Below are positions 1-7,955 of a stretch of DNA of 64,000 nucleotides, one piece after another. The stretch covers positions 248,001 to 312,000 of the forward strand of contig NZ_VNWN01000002.1 of NCBI RefSeq assembly GCF_012720115.1. The letters are read 5' to 3'. The DNA is from Sneathiella chinensis (GTDB lineage Bacteria > Pseudomonadota > Alphaproteobacteria > Sneathiellales > Sneathiellaceae). Every line of letters starts with the position of its first letter. Positions within the stretch are counted from its first letter, which is position 1. The notes beneath the pieces are model-generated. The model was given only the letters and a program-made list of their open reading frames with translations. It was not told the DNA's origin and did not search any database. The position numbers and the translations under genes are program-made.

Positions 1-755
1 ATACGGGTGCCGTTCAGGGTTGCGCCGCGAAGATCGGCAGGGGCGGTCCCGGCCAGTATGGCGGTGATCATGTTGGCATCGGCCACATCCCGGGTCAGGG
101 GGCCGACCGTATCCTGTGACGGAGACAGGGGAACGGTTCCCTCCAGCGAAATCAGGCCATGGGTTGTCTTCAGGCCTGTCAGGCCGCACCATGCGGACGG
201 GATGCGGACCGATCCTGCCGTATCCGACCCGATGCCTGCCGCCGCAAGGCCATGGACCACGGACAGCGCCGCCCCGGAAGAAGACCCACCCGGAACCCGC
301 TTCACGGTCTTGTCAAACGGGTTGGCGCCGGTGCCGGTCCAGGCATTGTTACCAAGGCCGGAAAAGGCCACATCGGGCATGTTCGTTTTGCCAAGGCAGA
401 CCAGTCCGGCGCGGGTCGCCCGTTTCAGGCATTCGGCGTCATCCTCGGGGATGCGGCCTTCCAGTATTTTGGCGCCCGCCTCGGTGGCGATGCCTTTTGT
501 ATCAAACAGGTCCTTCCACGAGATGGGAACCCCGTCCAGCGGGCTGCGGCGGGTGCCGTTTCTGGCACGTAGGGCCGCGGCCTGTGCCTCTCCCAAGGCG
601 CGTTCACCGGTGGTACGGACATAGATTTCACCGTCCGGGTCATGGTCGGCGATGCGCTCCAGAAAGGCGGTTGTCAGCTCGACAGGGTCGATCTCCCCCC
701 GCTCGATTTGGCTGCCAAGGTCAAGGGCGGTCATTTCATGCCAGATATTTGTCAT
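1..755 (-). CDS. Amidase signature family protein (3' end lies outside the window)
   Basis: Hydrolyses an amide bond with a Ser-cisSer-Lys triad; the substrate is unknown. Read on the minus strand from the ATG at 753-755, the frame stays open to the window edge (about 251 residues of a family that usually has 450-500). Visible motifs are the catalytic Lys in VPISWKDLFDTKG (about residue 81), the Gly/Ser-rich PGGSSSGAALS (about 155-165) with the cis-Ser, and GSDTAGSVRIPSAWCG (about 176-191) carrying the nucleophile Ser. It is divergent from the UbiH-family gene, with 59 bp between the two starts. A second, different amidase lies at 47003-48298. GatA is unlikely because no gatB or gatC is visible, but the 3' side cannot be seen. 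Confidence 0.9.
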   Translation of the reverse strand, partial: MTNIWHEMTALDLGSQIERGEIDPVELTTAFLERIADHDPDGEIYVRTTGERALGEAQAAALRARNGTRRSPLDGVPISWKDLFDTKGIATEAGAKILEGRIPEDDAECLKRATRAGLVCLGKTNMPDVAFSGLGNNAWTGTGANPFDKTVKRVPGGSSSGAALSVVHGLAAAGIGSDTAGSVRIPSAWCGLTGLKTTHGLISLEGTVPLSPSQDTVGPLTRDVADANMITAILAGTAPADLRGATLNGTR

Positions 756-783
756 TGGATAATGCTCGCTTTATTCTTATAAG
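755..783 (+). promoter_or_regulatory. Sigma70-like promoter for the UbiH-family gene
   Basis: The -35 hexamer TTGGAT (755-760) and -10 hexamer TATAAG (778-783) are separated by exactly 17 bp, ending 31 bp before the ATG at 815. The position in a short divergent spacer fits. The -35 overlaps the start codon of the opposing amidase gene. Confidence 0.45.
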
Positions 784-814
784 GTGACAACAGGATCAGA
801 ATAATGGAACCGGC

Positions 815-2044
815 ATGGTTGACCAGAACAAAAGCAAACTCATGAATGCGGATATTCTCGTTGTCGGCGGTGGCCTGAACGGATTGCCCCTTGCCATTGC
901 CGTCGCATCGGCGGGCCTGAAGGTGGTGGTGTTGGAGCGGGATACGCCCGAGGCCGTCACCGCGAACACCTTTGACGGCCGGGTCTCGGCGATTGCCCAT
1001 GCGTCCCGGAACCTGCTGAAAAGCATCGGTGTGTGGGACCATGTGGCGGAAAAACAGCCCATGCTGGATATCCGTATCACCGACGGGCCGTCGAAATTCT
1101 TCCTGCATTATGATCATCGCCAACTGGGGGACGAGCCGTTCGGCCATATGGTTGAGAACCGCCATATGCGCGTGGCCCTTCTCAAGCGGGCGGCGGAAAT
1201 CGATACCCTGACCCTGCTGGCCCCGGCGACCTATACCCGCATTGACCGGGATCAGGATGGCGTGACCGCCCTGTTGGAAGATGGCACGGAAATCCTCGCC
1301 CGTCTGGTGGTGGCCGCGGATGGCCGGGGGTCGCGCTTGCGGGAGATGGCCGGGATTGGCAAGGTTGGCTGGTCGTATGATCAGGCCGGGATTGTCTGTA
1401 CCGTTGAACATGAGCGCCCCCATAACGGCGTGGCGCAGGAACGCTTCCTCAATCCGGGGCCGTTTGCCATTCTGCCCATGACGGGCAACCGGTCTTCGCT
1501 TGTCTGGACGGAACAGACGGATATGGCCCGTCACCTGATGGGGCTGGATGATGACAGCTTCCTTGAGGAAATGGCACTGCGTTTCGGGGATTATCTGGGG
1601 GCGTTGAAAATCGTCGGTCCGCGCTGGAGCTATCCGTTGGCGCTGCATCAGGCGGACAGCTATATCGGGGAGCGGCTGGCCCTGATCGGGGATTCCGCCC
1701 ATGGCATGCACCCGATCGCGGGGCAGGGCCTTAATCTGGGGCTGCGCGATGTGGCGGCACTGGCCGAGGTGATTATGGATGCGGCCCGTCTGGGACAGGA
1801 TCCGGGATCACAGACAGCCCTGCTGCGCTATCAGCAGTGGCGGCGCTTTGACAGCGTGGTTCTGCTGACCATTACCGACTTGCTCAACCGGCTGTTCACA
1901 ACCGATATTTCCGTTGTCCGTCTGGCTCGGGATCTGGGGATGGCGGCGGTCAACCGGATGCCAAGCCTGAAGGGGTTCTTCATGGAACATGCCCGCGGCA
2001 CCACGGGGGAACTGCCCCGCCTTCTGGCCGGCAAGCGGCTGTAG
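815..2044 (+). CDS. FAD-dependent ubiquinone-biosynthesis hydroxylase, UbiH/UbiF/VisC/COQ6 family
   Basis: Probable aromatic-ring hydroxylase of ubiquinone synthesis that uses FAD and O2. The 409 residues match the family length of about 400. The N-terminal Rossmann motif GGGLNG lies at about 18-23 (ILVVGGGLNGLPLAIAV), followed by an acidic VVLERD. A central DG motif (VAADGRGSRLR) and the C-terminal FAD-binding GDSAHGMHPIAGQGLNLGLRD (about 292-313) are clear. Which ring position is hydroxylated cannot be read from sequence, because alphaproteobacteria carry different sets of these paralogues. An internal ATG at 842 is an alternative start and loses only a polar nonamer. It is convergent with the DUF971 operon, with 55 bp between. 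Confidence 0.9.
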   Translation: MVDQNKSKLMNADILVVGGGLNGLPLAIAVASAGLKVVVLERDTPEAVTANTFDGRVSAIAHASRNLLKSIGVWDHVAEKQPMLDIRITDGPSKFFLHYDHRQLGDEPFGHMVENRHMRVALLKRAAEIDTLTLLAPATYTRIDRDQDGVTALLEDGTEILARLVVAADGRGSRLREMAGIGKVGWSYDQAGIVCTVEHERPHNGVAQERFLNPGPFAILPMTGNRSSLVWTEQTDMARHLMGLDDDSFLEEMALRFGDYLGALKIVGPRWSYPLALHQADSYIGERLALIGDSAHGMHPIAGQGLNLGLRDVAALAEVIMDAARLGQDPGSQTALLRYQQWRRFDSVVLLTITDLLNRLFTTDISVVRLARDLGMAAVNRMPSLKGFFMEHARGTTGELPRLLAGKRL

Positions 2045-2099
2045 CCGCACCGGCCGCAGCGGCGGCCCGCTTCTGGGGTCTCGTTTCCGAGATCGCGGC

Positions 2100-2483
2100 T
2101 CAGGGGTCGCGGCTCAGGCCTGCCTTTGCAAGATTGTCCAGATACTGTTCCCAGACCGCGTCCTGGGTCAGCCCCAGTTCATAAAGATAACTCCACGAGA
2201 ACAGGCCCGTGTCGTGCAGGTCGTCAAAGGACAGCCGCACCGCATAATGGCCGACCGGTTCCATGGACATGATGCCCACATGGCGCCGTCCGGCAATGAT
2301 CTGTTTCTGGGCGGGGTTGTGGCCCTGCACCTCGGCAGAGGGGCTTTCCACCCGTAACAGTTCAGCAGGAAAGCGGAAGCTGTGACCATCGGCAAAACGG
2401 ATGGCCAGCGTTTTTTCCGCCTTGATCAGCCGGACTTCCGTGGGTTTGGGGCGTCCGGCCTTGTCGTAAAGATCCCGCGTCAT
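2100..2483 (-). CDS. DUF971 domain protein
   Basis: The 127-residue protein matches the DUF971 / gamma-butyrobetaine-hydroxylase N-terminal-like fold: a Lys/Arg-rich start ([21 protein letters not shown]), then [20 protein letters not shown] and a C-terminal [20 protein letters not shown]. Homologues are small stand-alone proteins often linked to iron-sulphur metabolism, but the molecular role is not established. Its ATG overlaps the stop of the Trm112-like gene by 4 bp, so the two are translationally coupled. It is the last gene of a four-gene minus-strand operon that starts with the thioredoxin/TPR protein. Confidence 0.88.
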   Translation of the reverse strand: MTRDLYDKAGRPKPTEVRLIKAEKTLAIRFADGHSFRFPAELLRVESPSAEVQGHNPAQKQIIAGRRHVGIMSMEPVGHYAVRLSFDDLHDTGLFSWSYLYELGLTQDAVWEQYLDNLAKAGLSRDP

Positions 2484-2686
2484 GATCCGGCCGGGGTATC
2501 GTCCAACTGGCGGGCTTCATCCACCAGCATGATGGGAATGCCGTTGCGGATCGGAAAGGCCAGTCCGGCCTTGCGGCTGATCAGCTCCCCGTTCTCCCGA
2601 TCATAGTCGAGCGGTTCCTTGGTCAGCGGACAAACAAGGATTTCCAGAAGTTTCGGGTCAACGGATGTTGCATGGGTGTCTGACAA
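2480..2686 (-). CDS. Trm112-like small protein (UPF0434/YcaR family)
   Basis: This 68-residue protein has the core [42 protein letters not shown], cut here into its diagnostic parts: LEILVCP, a middle [13 protein letters not shown] and the end GIPIML. Trm112 relatives activate or stabilise methyltransferases; the bacterial short forms are poorly characterised. Only one Cys of the zinc-finger pairs is present (VCPLTKEP), as is common in bacterial members, so zinc binding is doubtful. It lies 21 bp downstream of the LON-domain gene and overlaps the DUF971 gene by 4 bp. Confidence 0.85.
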   Translation of the reverse strand: MSDTHATSVDPKLLEILVCPLTKEPLDYDRENGELISRKAGLAFPIRNGIPIMLVDEARQLDDTPAGS

Positions 2687-2707
2687 CGGAGGTCTCCTGA
2701 CACTGGG

Positions 2708-3367
2708 TTATTGAAGGGTTCTGTGGGGCTGGCCTTGCTGCATCATCATTCTGAGCAGGCAGATCAGCAATTCGGAGCGGGCGGGGACATCTTCTGCTTC
2801 CAGAAGGGCCTGTTTCTCCGCCGGGGCAAAGGGGCAGATCATGGACAGGGAATTGACCAGATTGTCATCGGCCAGATTGTTGAGGGCTTCCCAGTCGGCT
2901 TCCTCGCTTTCCAGTTCAAGGAAATGACGCAATACGCCCTGCAGGGCCTCCCGGTCAACGCTGCCGTCCTGCGGCGGGGTCAGATCGTGATGGAAGGGGG
3001 CATAATCGGCGACCACCTGCCGGTACCGGGTTGTGCACTCGACTTCCTTCTGTATCCGGAACCGGCACAGCCCTTCCAAGGTGATATGGAATGTCTCGTT
3101 GGGCTGTTCATGGAGTTCGCAGATTTTCCCGGCGCACCCGATGGTATAAAGAGGGGGCGTCGCGGAGGGGTGTTCCGGATCGCGGGGCTGAACAATGCCA
3201 ATGACCCGATGGCTGGTCATGCAATCCCGGACCATGTCCAGATAGCGCGGCTCGAACACATTGAGCGGCAGATGTCCTGTGGTGAGGAGCAGGGCACCGG
3301 TCAGCGGAAAGACCGGCAGAATGGCCGGCAGTTCTTCCAGTCCTGACGTGGTGCCCAGATCGGTCAT
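2708..3367 (-). CDS. LON N-terminal (substrate-binding) domain protein
   Basis: A 219-residue stand-alone LON N-domain protein with no AAA or protease domain. Characteristic pieces are ILPVFPLTGALLLTTGHLPLNVFEPRYLDMV near the N-terminus (shown by the FPL...LPLNVFEPRY pattern) and IGCAGKICEL later. Family members are annotated as ATP-dependent protease substrate-binding proteins, but they lack catalytic parts, so a chaperone or adaptor role is only inferred. It overlaps the upstream thioredoxin gene by 4 bp (ATGA). Linkage to a thioredoxin with TPRs is common in alphaproteobacteria and suggests a protein quality-control operon. Confidence 0.88.
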   Translation of the reverse strand: MTDLGTTSGLEELPAILPVFPLTGALLLTTGHLPLNVFEPRYLDMVRDCMTSHRVIGIVQPRDPEHPSATPPLYTIGCAGKICELHEQPNETFHITLEGLCRFRIQKEVECTTRYRQVVADYAPFHHDLTPPQDGSVDREALQGVLRHFLELESEEADWEALNNLADDNLVNSLSMICPFAPAEKQALLEAEDVPARSELLICLLRMMMQQGQPHRTLQ

Positions 3368-4272
3368 GAAAACAGGATGGCAGACAGCTTGCTGCGATAT
3401 TCCTGCGAAATCTCGTGCATGGGGCCCAGGGCCTCGAACATTTTCAGCAGTTCCGTCCGGCCGGCTGCCTCGTTCCAGTCCCGGTCCTGCCGGATGATCT
3501 CGATCAGGTGGTCCCCGCCTTCCGCATGGGCACCGCTGCCGATCAGGGCGCGGGCCAGTTCAAGACGGCTTTGCAGGTTATCGGGTTCCGCGGCCACCTT
3601 CTGTTTCAGCGGTTCCAGTTCGCTGTCATCGACGGCGTTTTCTGCAAGGTCCAGTGCGGCCAGCGCGGCCGAGATGGCAGGGTGGGCGCGGTCCGCATCG
3701 GGCAGGGAGCCCAACAGGTCGCGGGCGGCTTCTGTCTCGCCCAGTTTGATATAGAGCCGGGACAGGTGGCCCTTGGCCTCCACATTGTCGGGTTCCAGAT
3801 CCAGAATCTGGGCAAAAGAGGCAATAGCCACTTCCATATTGTCTTCTTCCAGCCCCGCCAGCCCCTGTTCCATCAGTTGCTCAACCGGGGAGGGGCCGAT
3901 GCTGATACCGGCGTTTTTCTCGACAAATTCCTTAAGCTGGCTTTCCGGCAGGGCGCCCATGAAGCCGTCAACCGGCTGGCCGTTCTTGAAGGCAAAAACA
4001 GCAGGGATGGACTGGACCCGCAGGGCCTGCGCAATTTCCGGGTTCTGGTCGATATCGATTTTTACCAGTTCCACGGCGCCTTTTGCGTCATTGACGACTT
4101 TTTCAATGACCGGTCCCAGTTGTTTGCAGGGGCCGCACCACGGGGCCCACAGGTCCACCAGAATTGTTTTCTCGGCGCTTTTGTCGATGACATCCGCCTG
4201 AAAACTCATGGTTGTGCCGTCCTTGACCCAGTTCATCTCTCCGCCTGGAGTGCCTTCAATTACCGTTTCCAT
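3364..4272 (-). CDS. Thioredoxin-TPR co-chaperone, YbbN/CnoX-like
   Basis: The 302-residue protein has an N-terminal thioredoxin fold (about 20-125) with the active site WAPWCGPCKQLGP and cis-Pro region QSIPAVFAFKNGQ, then TPR-like helices (about 140-300; EQGLAGLEEDNMEVAIASF, ALAALDLAENA, ELARALIGSGAHAEGGDHL). This is the architecture of YbbN/CnoX, a holdase that protects proteins under oxidative stress. Unlike E. coli YbbN (SxxC), it keeps both active-site cysteines, as in the Caulobacter protein, so it may also be a disulphide reductase. It is the first gene of the operon and is followed by the overlapping LON-domain gene. Confidence 0.92.
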   Translation of the reverse strand: METVIEGTPGGEMNWVKDGTTMSFQADVIDKSAEKTILVDLWAPWCGPCKQLGPVIEKVVNDAKGAVELVKIDIDQNPEIAQALRVQSIPAVFAFKNGQPVDGFMGALPESQLKEFVEKNAGISIGPSPVEQLMEQGLAGLEEDNMEVAIASFAQILDLEPDNVEAKGHLSRLYIKLGETEAARDLLGSLPDADRAHPAISAALAALDLAENAVDDSELEPLKQKVAAEPDNLQSRLELARALIGSGAHAEGGDHLIEIIRQDRDWNEAAGRTELLKMFEALGPMHEISQEYRSKLSAILFS

Positions 4273-4378
4273 AATCTCACTATACCGTCAAATTGCCAGA
4301 TCACCCGATGGTCCCCGCCGGGAATTCAATGTCCGGAATACCAGTTTCCTTGCCCTTTGTTAAGTCTTCGCCCGGGGG

Positions 4379-4876
4379 TCAGGGCGCATCAAGGGGCACA
4401 ATCGTGAAATTGTGACCGCAACTTTCGATAAACCGGACAAGGTCTTCACTAGATACTTGCGTTGTTTTGTCATTAATCAAGGGGTGAAAGTTCAAAAATT
4501 TCTCTTCCATCATGCGGGAATCCAGCAGCACCTTGACCACGGCCTCGCCATCGTTGATCAGCGAGAAGGGCGTAACCGAGCCCGGCTCCACCCCCAGCGT
4601 GTCGATCAACAGCTCCGGTTTTCCAAAACTGAGATTTTTGGCGCCGATCTTTTTCTTCAGCTCCTTCAGGTTCACCGGGGTGTCTTCCAGACAGACCAGC
4701 AGGTACAGATCGCCGGTCTTGTCTTTGAGGAACAGGTTCTTGCTGTGACCGCCCTCCAGATCGCGGGAAACGGCCTGCGCTTCCTCGACAGTGAATACCG
4801 GATCATGATGGTGGGTTTGATGGGTGATTCCCAGTTGATCCAGTCGGGCGAACAGGTCTTCAGGGCTTGCAGGCAT
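4379..4876 (-). CDS. YbaK/ProX-type aminoacyl-tRNA deacylase (prolyl-tRNA synthetase associated domain)
   Basis: Single-domain trans-editing protein of the ProXp/YbaK superfamily, expected to hydrolyse mischarged tRNA (for example Ala-tRNAPro). I start it at the ATG at 4874-4876 (MPASPEDLFARLDQLGI), giving 165 residues, the usual length; an upstream in-frame ATG at 4942 adds 22 atypical residues. Recognisable features are HHDPVFTVEEAQ, GGHSKNLFLKDKTGDLYLLVCLED (K in HSKNLFL is the conserved functional Lys), LSFGKPELL, and VTPFSLIND. The gene stands alone, upstream of and opposite to tRNA-Gly. Confidence 0.88.
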   Translation of the reverse strand: MPASPEDLFARLDQLGITHQTHHHDPVFTVEEAQAVSRDLEGGHSKNLFLKDKTGDLYLLVCLEDTPVNLKELKKKIGAKNLSFGKPELLIDTLGVEPGSVTPFSLINDGEAVVKVLLDSRMMEEKFLNFHPLINDKTTQVSSEDLVRFIESCGHNFTIVPLDAP

Positions 4877-4979
4877 GAAATCAATTCTCCGGGAAAGCAA
4901 AAAACAGCGGAAAAGATAGCGGTCTGACAGGGTTTTCGCCAACCGGAAAATAAAAAATCAAATTTTTTCAAAAAGGCTA

Positions 4980-5007
4980 TTGCATTCAGTTCGAAGATGG
5001 ATATTAT
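4980..5007 (+). promoter_or_regulatory. Promoter of tRNA-Gly
   Basis: TTGCAT (4980-4985) and TATTAT (5002-5007) are separated by 16 bp and lie 30 bp before the mature 5' end of the tRNA. An A/T-rich tract (4947-4975) lies immediately upstream, like an UP element. Confidence 0.5.
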
Positions 5008-5037
5008 CCCGCCTCGCAGCACACAGTTGCACGCCGA

Positions 5038-5112
5038 GCGGGCGTAGCTCAGGGGTAGAGCATAACCTTGCCAAGGTTAGGGTCGTGAGTTCGAATCTCA
5101 TCGCCCGCTCCA
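5038..5112 (+). tRNA. tRNA-Gly (anticodon GCC)
   Basis: A complete cloverleaf is readable. The acceptor arm GCGGGCG (5038-5044) pairs with CGCCCGC (5102-5108), followed by discriminator T and an encoded CCA (5110-5112). The D arm contains GCTCAGGGGTAGAGC. The anticodon stem TAACC/GGTTA encloses the loop TTGCCAA with anticodon GCC. The T arm contains GTTCGAATC. It has its own promoter and an intrinsic terminator, so it is a single-gene unit. Confidence 0.97.
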
Positions 5113-5124
5113 AATTTTCAAAAG

Positions 5125-5154
5125 GCCCTGCCATTCAGTTGGCGGGGCTTTTTT
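5125..5154 (+). terminator. Intrinsic terminator after tRNA-Gly
   Basis: GCCCTGCC (5125-5132) pairs with GGCGGGGC (5141-5148; one G-U pair) around an 8-nt loop, followed by six T (5149-5154). Confidence 0.8.
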
Positions 5155-5291
5155 GCGTTCAGGCCCCTTCCTTTCGTCTTTCTTGTCGATTTGCCGTCAG
5201 AAATCTGGCTCTTTCCCTGTTTTTTTGCAAATATCGGAACAGAAGAACCAAATTTGTTTCACTGATTGCGTGCGGCGCAAGGGAGGACGGC

Positions 5292-6239
5292 ATGGATAAT
5301 CTGGGTGCCATGCGATTGCTGATCGATATCGTCAAAACCGGCAGCTTTTCCGAAACGGCCCGTCATTTCGGGTTGGCCCCGTCGTCGGTGACCCGCCAGA
5401 TGAACGCGCTGGAGGAAATGCTGGGGGTGCGGTTGCTGACCCGGACGACCCGGCATGTCAGCCTGACCGAGGCGGGGCGGATCTATCATGAGCGGGCGAA
5501 GGTGGCGGTTGCCGATATCGACGACATGAACCGGGCGGTTGCGGAACTGGATGCCACCCCGCGGGGCGTGCTCAGGGTCAGTGCGCCTGTCGTGCTGGGC
5601 CGGGTCCAACTGGCGCCCTATCTGTCCCGTTTTCTGTCCCAGTATCCGGATGTCTCGGTGGAACTGTCCCTGTCCGACCAGTTGGTCGATCTGGTGCAGG
5701 AGGGGATGGACCTTGCCATTCGGGTGGCCTCGCGCCTGCCGGATTCGACCCTGATTTCCCGGCGCATTCATACGGTGCAACGGGTGATTTGTGCTTCGCC
5801 CTGTTATCTTGAAAAAAGGGGCGTCCCCGCAAAGCCCACGGATTTGATCGATCATGAATGCCTGACATTCCGCGTTCAGGGGAACAGCGAGTTATGGGGC
5901 ATTGGGGCGCGGAACTGGCGGTTCTGCCAGAACGGCGCGGTGCAGGATGTGGCCGTGTCCGGGCGACTGGAATCCAACAATGGGGATGTGCTGGTCGAGG
6001 CGGCGCTGAGCGGCCTTGGGCTGGTGCATCTTCCGCGCTGGATCGTGGGGGAGTATATCGAGCAGGGTAAGCTGGTTGAGGTGCTGGGGGACTATGAGAT
6101 CGGCCCCTATATCACGGACAGCAATATCTTTCTGGTCTATCCGTCCAACCGCTATCTGTCGCCCAAGGTGCGGGCCTTTGCGGATTTTGCCGCCGAACTG
6201 TTCAAGTCGAACCAGAATTATCAGGAGCGCCGGGGATAA
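5292..6239 (+). CDS. LysR-family transcriptional regulator
   Basis: The 315-residue DNA-binding regulator starts at the ATG at 5292 (MDNLGAMRLLIDIV). The longer open frame back to 4980 runs across the tRNA and is not coding. The N-terminal winged helix-turn-helix (about 5-65) includes GSFSETARHFGLAPSSVTRQMNALE in shortened form GSFSETARH...SVTRQ, then LLTRTTRHVSLTEAG. The C-terminal part (about 95-300) is the periplasmic-binding-like effector domain (LRVSAPVVLGRVQLAP, FLSQYPDVSVELSLSD, GLGLVHLPRWIV). This subgroup resembles CrgA/DsdC-like regulators. The effector is unknown; the neighbouring M20 amidohydrolase is convergent, not divergent, so it is not an obvious target. Confidence 0.92.
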   Translation: MDNLGAMRLLIDIVKTGSFSETARHFGLAPSSVTRQMNALEEMLGVRLLTRTTRHVSLTEAGRIYHERAKVAVADIDDMNRAVAELDATPRGVLRVSAPVVLGRVQLAPYLSRFLSQYPDVSVELSLSDQLVDLVQEGMDLAIRVASRLPDSTLISRRIHTVQRVICASPCYLEKRGVPAKPTDLIDHECLTFRVQGNSELWGIGARNWRFCQNGAVQDVAVSGRLESNNGDVLVEAALSGLGLVHLPRWIVGEYIEQGKLVEVLGDYEIGPYITDSNIFLVYPSNRYLSPKVRAFADFAAELFKSNQNYQERRG

Positions 6240-6318
6240 TCCGCCGAGGGGCAGACGCTCCCCGGCGCTCCGGGTTGGTTTTGTCAGAAACGGGTGTTTC
6301 CGATACCGGTCCTCTCTA

Positions 6319-7491
6319 TCAGGACCGGGGCATTTCCTGTTCTACCAGCTTGGCCCACAGGCTGGCCCCCAGCCCCAGAACCTCGTCATTGAAGTCGAAC
6401 TTCGGATGGTGGACAGAATAGTTGTGATCCTCGTCGTTGGTGCCAAGGAAGATATAGGCGCCCGGACAGGCTTCCAGCATGAAGGAGAAATCCTCGCTGC
6501 CCATGCGGACCGGTGTGTTGGTATCGACCCGGTCTTCTCCGACGACGGCAATGGCGGCGCGGGACAGGATTTCCGTTTCCTTCTCGTGGTTGACGGTGCA
6601 GGGATAGAAGCGCTGGTAATTGACGGTGATCTCGGCCCCAAAGGTGGCCCCGACGCCTGCCGCAATTTCCTTGATGCGTTTTTCAACAAAGTCGCGCACT
6701 TCCGGTGTGGTGGTGCGGACAGAGGCGGTCAGTTTGGCGTCATGGGGGATGATGTTCTGGGCGGTTCCGGCCTCGAACATGGTGACACTGATGACGGCGC
6801 TGTCAACGGGGCTGACATTGCGCGAGACAATGGTTTGCAGGGCAATGTGAAGCTGCACGCCCACCTTGATCGGGTCCACGGTGAACTGGGGATGGGCCGC
6901 GTGGCCGCCCTTGCCGCAGATCATGAATTCGACCGCATCGGCCGACGCCATCAGCGGGCCTGACTTGATGTTGAAGGTACCCTTCGGCATCATGGGCTGG
7001 TTATGCAGGCCATAGACCCCGTCGCAGGGGAACCGTTCGAACAGGCCGTCCTTGACCATGGCATCACCGCCGCCGCCACCTTCTTCGGCGGGCTGGAAGA
7101 TGAAGTTGACGGTGCCATCAAAATTCCGGGTTTCAGACAGGTATTTTGCGGCGCCTAGCAGAATGGCCGTATGACCGTCGTGACCACAGGCGTGCATCTT
7201 CCCTTCATGAACGGACTGATAGGGAACACCGGTCATTTCCTGCATGGGAAGGGCGTCCATATCGGCCCGAATGCCGATTGCGCGGTTGCTGTTGCCCTGA
7301 CCCTTCAGGACGCCGACAACACCGGTCACACCAATGCCTTCATGAACCTCAAGCCCCCATTCGCGCAGCTTGTCCGCGACGATCTTTGCGGTGCGGACTT
7401 CCTCATAGCAAAGTTCCGGGTGCTTGTGGATATCCTGACGCCATTGCTTCATGTCGTCCTGTAATTCGGCAATCCTGTTATATGGGGGCAT
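6319..7491 (-). CDS. M20-family metal-dependent amidohydrolase (hippurate hydrolase/IAA-amino acid hydrolase type)
   Basis: Cleaves N-acyl amino acids or related amides with a two-metal centre. The 390 residues match the family. Signature stretches are IGIRADMDALPMQE (metal ligand region), HACGHDGHTAILLGAAKYL (metal-binding Cys/His), FQPAEEGGGGGDAM (catalytic Glu-Glu) and the late GSEDFSFMLEACPGAYIFLG. The dimerisation domain sits between about 185 and 295 (GGHAAHP). The gene is monocistronic, convergent with the upstream LysR gene, and its own promoter region faces the nap operon. The exact substrate cannot be inferred. Confidence 0.92.
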   Translation of the reverse strand: MPPYNRIAELQDDMKQWRQDIHKHPELCYEEVRTAKIVADKLREWGLEVHEGIGVTGVVGVLKGQGNSNRAIGIRADMDALPMQEMTGVPYQSVHEGKMHACGHDGHTAILLGAAKYLSETRNFDGTVNFIFQPAEEGGGGGDAMVKDGLFERFPCDGVYGLHNQPMMPKGTFNIKSGPLMASADAVEFMICGKGGHAAHPQFTVDPIKVGVQLHIALQTIVSRNVSPVDSAVISVTMFEAGTAQNIIPHDAKLTASVRTTTPEVRDFVEKRIKEIAAGVGATFGAEITVNYQRFYPCTVNHEKETEILSRAAIAVVGEDRVDTNTPVRMGSEDFSFMLEACPGAYIFLGTNDEDHNYSVHHPKFDFNDEVLGLGASLWAKLVEQEMPRS

Positions 7492-7607
7492 ACGCTTACT
7501 CTCCTCCTCAGGGGGTTTTTTCGGGTTTTACGCCGGGTGGGCCTCGTATTAGTGCTGCGATGCCAGGGGAAGGTCAAGGAAAACAATATTTGATGTCTGG
7601 ATTATAT

Positions 7608-7630
7608 ATGAATAACCGGGTACTATTCAT
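7608..7630. promoter_or_regulatory. Inverted repeat in the spacer between the M20 gene and the nap operon
   Basis: ATGAATA (7608-7614) and TATTCAT (7624-7630) form a perfect 7-bp inverted repeat with a 9-bp spacer, inside the AT-rich part of the divergent spacer 7492-7780. It could be an operator for either gene set. It does not match the FNR consensus TTGAT-N4-ATCAA, and I found no convincing FNR or NarL box nearby. Confidence 0.3.
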
Positions 7631-7780
7631 TTAGATAAAAATTAATTAGCAGATAGTTGTTTTCTTCTTGTGCCTTCAGGGTAATACTGGCGTGATCTGT
7701 CTTTCGGGGGGAAAGAATCCCGCAAAGTACCGCCGCCAATATCGAAGGTGAAATTCACAAGATTTCGGAGGGAGCTGGCC

Positions 7781-7951
7781 ATGCTGGAGAGGGGACTGGA
7801 TCGGGAGACGCAATCCAGAAAATCGGAAATCCTGCTGTTTCTGTTTCTGACATTCATTCTGATACCCGGGGCAACCGTTGGGTTTATTGGTGCGTATGGC
7901 TTTGTGATCTGGATTTACCAGATGCTGGTCGGCGGACCGCCGGCGGGTTAG
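7781..7951 (+). CDS. napE: Periplasmic nitrate reductase, NapE subunit
   Basis: Small inner-membrane protein of unknown precise role that accompanies Nap. I start it at ATG 7781 (MLERGLDRETQSRKSEILLF) because a strong GGAGGGAG Shine-Dalgarno lies just upstream; the longer frame from GTG 7748 is less likely. It has 56 residues, with a polar N-terminus followed by one hydrophobic helix (LLFLFLTFILIPGATVGFIG) and the family ending GAYGFVIWIYQMLVGGPP. It is the first gene of napEFDABC. Confidence 0.88.
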   Translation: MLERGLDRETQSRKSEILLFLFLTFILIPGATVGFIGAYGFVIWIYQMLVGGPPAG

Positions 7952-7955
7952 GGGC

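Noticed and set aside
4980-5291. N-terminal extension of the LysR protein
   Set aside because: The extra frame passes through the complete tRNA-Gly gene and its terminator; the true start is at 5292.
7580-7605. FNR-like box in the nap upstream spacer
   Set aside because: The only TTGAT half-site (TTTGATGTCTGGATTA) lacks a matching ATCAA half, so it is not supported.
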